DNA of 62,634 nt, from the NCBI GenBank assembly GCA_947455145.1, contig CANGME010000018.1, positions 1 to 62,634 of the forward strand, read 5' to 3'. Of the stretch, positions 58,335-62,634 are shown piece after piece (the first letter of the stretch is position 1; each line of letters starts with the position of its first letter). The DNA is from Comamonadaceae bacterium. Its GTDB lineage: Bacteria > Pseudomonadota > Gammaproteobacteria > Burkholderiales > Burkholderiaceae_C. Below the pieces are notes generated by a model. It was not told the DNA's origin. It made no database searches and was given only the letters and a program-made list of their open reading frames with translations. The position numbers were made by a program, and so were the translations under genes.

Positions 58335-59171
58335 ATGAGCGCAATAGCCCAAACCCGAGAAGCTGAATTTGATTTTGATTCGGCTGATTTCGAACGCGTG
58401 CGCAAGCTTATCTACAAGCGCGCCGGCATAAGTCTGCATGAGGGCAAACGAGCCATGGTGTACAGCCGCCTCTCTCGTCGCCTGCGTGACGTGGGCTATG
58501 ACTCATTTAGCGACTATTTATACGCTCTGGAGAATGCGAGCGGTATCCAAGCTGAGCAGGACTGGCAAGAGTTTGTTAACTGCCTGACCACTAACCTTAC
58601 TTCTTTTTATCGTGAAGAGCACCACTTCGTGGTGCTGGCCCAAGAGCTGGCCCAACGCAAAGGTCAGCAACTGCGGATATGGTGCAACGCAGCCTCAACA
58701 GGGGAAGAGCCTTATTCCCTGGCGATCACAGTCACCGAGGCCCTGGGGGCTAATGCTGATGTGAAAATTTTGTGCACCGATATCGACACCAAAGTCCTCG
58801 CCACGGCAGAGCGTGGCGTGTACGCCGGCGACGCACGCGGCCTGAGTGACGAGCGCCTGCGCCGCAACTTTTTGCGCGGCAGCGGGGCCAATAGCGGCGC
58901 AATTCGCGTCAAGCCAGAGTTGCAACGCTTGGTAGAGTTTCGCCCTCATAACTTGATGGACGAGCGTTGGTCGCTGGGCCAACCCTTTGACATTGTCTTT
59001 TGCCGCAACGTCATGATTTATTTTGACGCACCAACCCAACGCCGCGTGCTTGAGCGAATGCATCGCGCCATGCAGCCGAAGAGTCTGTTGTTCGCTGGCC
59101 ACTCAGAAAACTTCAGCACCTCCAGAGACCTCTTTCGCTTGCGCGGCAAGACCATCTATGAACGCGTATGA
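58335..59171 (+). CDS. cheR: Chemotaxis protein methyltransferase CheR
   Basis: A 278-residue CheR. The N-terminal helical domain (about 17-80) is followed by the SAM-binding domain with NLTSFYREEHHF, WCNAASTGEEPYSLA, TDIDTKVLA and the FDIVFCRNVMIYF strand. It methylates glutamates of chemoreceptors in the cytosol to set adaptation. It leads a chemotaxis operon and is divergent from rpoH, with 240 bases between them that hold the CIRCE site and the che promoter. Confidence 0.93.
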   Translation: MSAIAQTREAEFDFDSADFERVRKLIYKRAGISLHEGKRAMVYSRLSRRLRDVGYDSFSDYLYALENASGIQAEQDWQEFVNCLTTNLTSFYREEHHFVVLAQELAQRKGQQLRIWCNAASTGEEPYSLAITVTEALGANADVKILCTDIDTKVLATAERGVYAGDARGLSDERLRRNFLRGSGANSGAIRVKPELQRLVEFRPHNLMDERWSLGQPFDIVFCRNVMIYFDAPTQRRVLERMHRAMQPKSLLFAGHSENFSTSRDLFRLRGKTIYERV

Positions 59172-59206
59172 AGTCTACGAAGCTCCCCTAAAGCAAGACT
59201 CATCCT

Positions 59207-59872
59207 ATGTCCCCATCTTCTAACGCGCTTCGCAAAGATGACGAGCGTGACCCCTCGGTGCTGAACTGGCTTAAGGAGCAGCCGCGCCAAAAGGGCGAGG
59301 CTTCTTTCTTCTGGTACGACCCCCAGTTTCAGAGCGAAGCCGTCAAGGTCTTGCCTGGGGAGTATTTTGTGGACCACGAAGAAATCCTCATTATGACCAC
59401 GCTAGGCTCCTGTATAGCCGCGTGCTTGTGGGACAGCAAGGCCCGCGTTGGCGGGCTCAATCATTTCATGCTGCCAGATGGGGGCGGCAATGGCCCCGAC
59501 AGTGGCCGCTACGGCACTTACGCCATGGAAGTACTCATCAACGAGATGATGAAGCGCGGCGCCAGCCGCGCCACGCTGGAGGCTAAAGTGTTTGGCGGCG
59601 GGCAGGTCATCGCCGGTATGGACACCCTGAACGTGGGCGAGCGCAACACCCGCTTTGTGCTGGACTATCTCAAGGCAGAGCGTATACCAGTGCTTAGCCA
59701 GGACGTGCTCGATATCTATCCACGCAAAGTTTGCTTCTTTCCACTTACCGGCAAAGCCATGGTCAAGCGCCTGGCCCCCACGCGCGCGGCCGAGCTGCTG
59801 GCGCGTGAACGCGTTGCCGCCCAAATTGCCTTGCCGGTTGGTAGGCTAGGCGGCACTGTGGATTTGTTCTAG
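59207..59872 (+). CDS. cheD: Chemoreceptor glutamine deamidase CheD
   Basis: A 221-residue CheD. The catalytic Cys is in [13 protein letters not shown], the His in [10 protein letters not shown], and the Thr/Gly loop in VFGGGQVI. It deamidates Gln to Glu on receptors. A 45-residue N-terminal extension before the core is longer than in Thermotoga CheD. The spacing to cheR is 35 bases and to cheB 13 bases. Confidence 0.92.
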   Translation: MSPSSNALRKDDERDPSVLNWLKEQPRQKGEASFFWYDPQFQSEAVKVLPGEYFVDHEEILIMTTLGSCIAACLWDSKARVGGLNHFMLPDGGGNGPDSGRYGTYAMEVLINEMMKRGASRATLEAKVFGGGQVIAGMDTLNVGERNTRFVLDYLKAERIPVLSQDVLDIYPRKVCFFPLTGKAMVKRLAPTRAAELLARERVAAQIALPVGRLGGTVDLF

Positions 59873-59885
59873 TAATGAGATCACC

Positions 59886-60965
59886 ATGATCAAAACACGC
59901 GTACTGGTGGTAGATGACTCCGCTTTGGTTCGCAGTCTGCTCACCGAGATCATCAACCGCCAATCCGACATGCAGTGTGTTGGCGCAGCCGCTGACCCCC
60001 TGGTCGCTCGCGAGATGATCCGCGAACTCAATCCCGACGTGCTCACGCTTGACGTAGAGATGCCGCGCATGGATGGAATTGACTTTCTGGCTCGACTCAT
60101 GCGTCTTAGGCCCATGCCCGTCGTCATGGTCTCTACTATGACCGAACATGGTGCCGAAGTGACACTGCGTGCGCTCGAGTTGGGTGCGATCGACTTTGTG
60201 GCTAAACCAAAAATCGGTGTTGCTGACGGCTTGCGCCTGTTGGGCGAAGATATCACGAGCAAAGTGCGCATAGCCGCCAAGGCCCATGTGCGCAAAGCAT
60301 CAAACCCAAATATCGAATTACACCCACCAGCGCAGCGTGGAGCCCCTGCCGCTCTGGGGCGTTTGTCCACAGAAAAAATAATTTTTATTGGTGCCTCCAC
60401 CGGTGGTACAGAAGCGACCAAAGAGCTGTTGATGGCACTGCCCGCAGATTGCCCCGCCGTCATGATCACCCAGCACATGCCGCCCGGTTTCACCCGCAGT
60501 TACGCGGCCCGGCTAGACAGCCTGTGTCGCATCCGCGTGAGGGAAGCTACCGATGGTGAGCGCATCTTGCCGGGCCATGCCTACATCGCTCCCGGTGGAT
60601 TTCACATGAGTGTGGAGCGCTCAGGTGCAAACTACGTCGCCCATGTGGCGGATGGTGAACCCATAAACCGCCACAAGCCATCCGTGGAGGCACTGTTTTT
60701 GTCGGCCGCGCGTATCGTGGGCCCCAATGCCTTTGGCGTCATGCTCACCGGCATGGGGGCCGACGGTGCCAAAGCCATGCGCGTGCTGCGCGACGCAGGC
60801 AGCTGGAACGTAGCGCAAGACGAGGCCAGCTGCGTCGTCTTCGGTATGCCCAAAGAAGCTATTGCCGCCGGTGCTGTGCATGAAGTGCTTAGCCTGCATG
60901 CCATCGCGCCAAAGTTGTTGGAGCGTCTGCGCAGCACGGGTTCTGCGTCAGCTAACCGACTTTGA
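59886..60965 (+). CDS. cheB: Chemotaxis response regulator methylesterase CheB
   Basis: A 359-residue CheB. The receiver domain (about 1-125) has VVDDSALVR and the phospho-acceptor in DVEMPRMDG. The esterase domain has the nucleophile [10 protein letters not shown], the His in TQHMPPGF and the Asp in LTGMGADGA. Phosphorylated CheB removes receptor methyl groups. All catalytic residues are present. Confidence 0.94.
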   Translation: MIKTRVLVVDDSALVRSLLTEIINRQSDMQCVGAAADPLVAREMIRELNPDVLTLDVEMPRMDGIDFLARLMRLRPMPVVMVSTMTEHGAEVTLRALELGAIDFVAKPKIGVADGLRLLGEDITSKVRIAAKAHVRKASNPNIELHPPAQRGAPAALGRLSTEKIIFIGASTGGTEATKELLMALPADCPAVMITQHMPPGFTRSYAARLDSLCRIRVREATDGERILPGHAYIAPGGFHMSVERSGANYVAHVADGEPINRHKPSVEALFLSAARIVGPNAFGVMLTGMGADGAKAMRVLRDAGSWNVAQDEASCVVFGMPKEAIAAGAVHEVLSLHAIAPKLLERLRSTGSASANRL

Positions 60966-61114
60966 CATCGACACCAGTGAATACCCTGAAAAGACCCGAT
61001 TTCAAGTCACTTATTCAAGCCATACGAACTCAAGTTGCCCACTAACCTACCGATACCTAATTGAGTTGTTCAAACACCCCCATGCGGCAACGCACTTTTA
61101 TAAAGAGGACCATT

Positions 61115-61654
61115 ATGGAAAGCACAGCAGCCACTTCGGCAGAACCCGGTGCCATAACCGGTGCCATATCGAGTGCACCAACCACTGACAGGGTCAAGAT
61201 TGACACCAATGAATTTCTCTCCTTCAAGATTGGTACCGAGGAATACGGAATCGACATCCTCAAAGTGCAAGAAATCCGAAGTTATGAACCTCCAACCCGC
61301 ATAGCCAACGCCCCCCCCTTTATCAAAGGGGTTGTCAACTTGCGCGGGGTGATTGTCCCCATCATTGACATGCGGCTCAAGTTCAACATCGAGCAGGTCA
61401 GGTACGACAGCTTCACCGTTGTCATTGTGCTCAACATCGGAAAACAGGTGGTGGGAATGGTCGTCGACTCAGTAAGTGATGTGCTCACCCTCATGCCCGA
61501 GGAGCTGCAAGCTGTGCCCGAATTCAACTCCGCTGTTGACGGCGACCACCTGCTGGCCATCGGCACGGTGAACGACCGAATGTTGATTCTGATTGATATC
61601 GAGAAACTAATGACCAGTGACGAGATGGGTCTTGTTTCTTCAACAGTTCATTAA
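61115..61654 (+). CDS. cheW: Chemotaxis coupling protein CheW
   Basis: A 179-residue CheW with a 30-residue disordered leader, then the core: [55 protein letters not shown] and ILIDIEKLM. It links chemoreceptors to CheA. The ATG at 61115 is preceded by AAAGAGG; an in-frame start at 61061 is less likely. The MCP gene follows after 18 bases. No cheA or cheY occurs in the window. Confidence 0.92.
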   Translation: MESTAATSAEPGAITGAISSAPTTDRVKIDTNEFLSFKIGTEEYGIDILKVQEIRSYEPPTRIANAPPFIKGVVNLRGVIVPIIDMRLKFNIEQVRYDSFTVVIVLNIGKQVVGMVVDSVSDVLTLMPEELQAVPEFNSAVDGDHLLAIGTVNDRMLILIDIEKLMTSDEMGLVSSTVH

Positions 61655-61672
61655 TCTTTAAGGAGTACTAAC

Positions 61673-62634
61673 ATGAAAAATTTAACATTGCGCGCCAAAC
61701 TGGCATGTGCATTTGGTGGTCTTGTTGTCATATTGATGCTTATTGCGGGGATGTCCATCAAGACGCTGAGTGAATCGCATTTAAGCTTTGATCACTATGT
61801 GAATGGCATTAATAGCCGTGCCAATACGGTCCACTTAATCCGCGAGGCGGTGGACCTTCGAGCCATTGCGGCTCGTAATCTGGTGCTGGTCAGTAAACCT
61901 GAAGATTTGGCTGTTGAAAAGGATATTGTTGTCAAGTCCCATGCCGAAGTTGGCGCTCAATTGGGGAAGCTGAAACAACTAATTGAAAAAGATGCATCGA
62001 CATCGCCAGAGGCGCGCCGTTTTGTTGCCGAGATTGAGAGAATTGAGCAATTGTATGCTCCGGTGGCTCTGGCTATTGTGGATTTGGCGCTGAATAAGAA
62101 AACCGAAGAAGCAATTGCCAAGATGAACTTGGAATGCCGACCGCTGCTCGCTGCATTGATCAAGGTAACCACAGAGTATTCAAACCTGACCATCGTGACA
62201 TCTGCCAAGTTGGTGGAAGTCGCTACGGCCGAGTACATGCTTCAGCGCAATTACCTTATCGGTGGAACTGTGGCTGCGCTTATTTTGGCGGTTGTGGCCG
62301 GCCTGTACCTCGTTAGCGCCTTCACAGGTCCCATCAATCAGGCTGTCCAGTTGGCAAAATCGGTGGCGGCGGGTGACTTGAGTACACGCATTGAGATTAG
62401 AAACAATGACGAAATTGGCCAGCTGCTGCAAGCCCTTCAGCTGATGCAGACCCAGTTGTCGCAGGTGGTATCCAGCGTGAGGCAGGGCTCTGAATCAGTC
62501 GCCACGGCCTCAGCCCAAATCGCCCAAGGTAACCAAGACCTCTCAAGCCGCACGGAAGAGCAAGCCAGTGCGCTGGAAGAGACCGCAGCCTCCATGGAAG
62601 AGCTGTCCAGCACCGTGAAACAAAACGCGGACAA
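61673..62634 (+). CDS. Methyl-accepting chemotaxis protein, N-terminal part (cut by window end)
   Basis: The open frame from the ATG at 61673 runs to the window edge without a stop, giving 320 residues and a partial codon. TAAGGAG precedes the ATG. A first membrane helix (about 11-30) is followed by a four-helix-bundle sensor (about 35-190), a second helix (about 192-212), a HAMP domain (GPINQAVQLAKSVAAGDL) and the start of the methylation helix with SRTEEQASALEETAASMEEL. The ligand is unknown. The missing end should hold the signalling tip. Confidence 0.93.
   Translation, partial: MKNLTLRAKLACAFGGLVVILMLIAGMSIKTLSESHLSFDHYVNGINSRANTVHLIREAVDLRAIAARNLVLVSKPEDLAVEKDIVVKSHAEVGAQLGKLKQLIEKDASTSPEARRFVAEIERIEQLYAPVALAIVDLALNKKTEEAIAKMNLECRPLLAALIKVTTEYSNLTIVTSAKLVEVATAEYMLQRNYLIGGTVAALILAVVAGLYLVSAFTGPINQAVQLAKSVAAGDLSTRIEIRNNDEIGQLLQALQLMQTQLSQVVSSVRQGSESVATASAQIAQGNQDLSSRTEEQASALEETAASMEELSSTVKQNAD

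Noticed and set aside
1-62634. CRISPR arrays, rRNA genes and riboswitches
   Set aside because: No regularly spaced repeats, rRNA-like segments or recognised riboswitch cores were seen on either strand by eye.

Overview
The window looks like a chromosomal segment of a betaproteobacterium of the order Burkholderiales, most likely a Comamonadaceae member (Rhodoferax/Limnohabitans/Polaromonas-like). This rests on the Bug/TctC-type binding proteins, DUF3422, DUF3305/DUF3306, sigma-32 with a CIRCE operator, a fused NuoE-NuoF formate dehydrogenase subunit, and the short palindrome built on CTGAGCTTGTCGAAG. No rRNA gene, CRISPR array, integrase, transposase or complete tRNA is present. All assignments were read from sequence by eye.

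Layout. 1-8758: the 3' end of a tRNA with its terminator, small housekeeping and secreted proteins (DUF3297, DsrE-like, DUF1080 lipoprotein, quinone oxidoreductase, the DUF1326/DUF2182 pair), then TatD, a spermidine-synthase-like protein and a GspE/PulE ATPase. 8834-15809: TctB and TctA, a terminator, DUF3422, a Bug binding protein, gamma-glutamyltransferase and a DMT exporter. 15810 to about 29640: an AT-rich island, all genes on the + strand, encoding an exopolysaccharide machine. 29500-32035: an AlgI/AlgJ-type O-acetylation pair at the GC-rich edge of the island. 32082-37629: metG and two overlapping patatin genes on the minus strand, then mrp/apbC on the + strand. 37721-40408: a LysR regulator and a HipB/HipA module. 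40532-55176: two formate dehydrogenase systems, one cytoplasmic NAD-linked and one Tat-exported and membrane-bound, with maturation proteins between them and fdhD after them. 56155-58094: a Bug protein and rpoH on the minus strand under a CIRCE element. 58335-62634: cheR, cheD, cheB, cheW and an MCP cut by the window end.

The most unusual part is the island. It combines parts of two normally separate machines. From the poly-GlcNAc (Pga) type come an intact family-2 glycosyltransferase, a small membrane protein in the PgaD position, a NodB-type deacetylase and a TPR/beta-barrel outer-membrane protein. From the cellulose (Bcs) type come BcsD, a BcsP/BcsO-like disordered protein, two BcsQ ATPases, BcsB, a TPR-only fragment resembling the start of BcsC, and a BcsA-like protein. 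The BcsA-like protein has lost nearly all of its catalytic motifs and its c-di-GMP-binding motifs. The simplest reading is that the Pga-type enzyme makes the polymer while the Bcs parts, including a dead BcsA, form the export and positioning scaffold. The product would then be deacetylated and perhaps O-acetylated. This is inference from gene content and residues; the polymer is unknown.

In the formate region, the first enzyme would pass electrons from formate to NAD+ in the cytoplasm. The second would oxidise formate in the periplasm and feed a membrane cytochrome b. DUF3305, DUF3306, a multi-cluster ferredoxin, a TorD-type chaperone and FdhD probably serve assembly of these molybdo/tungsto-enzymes.
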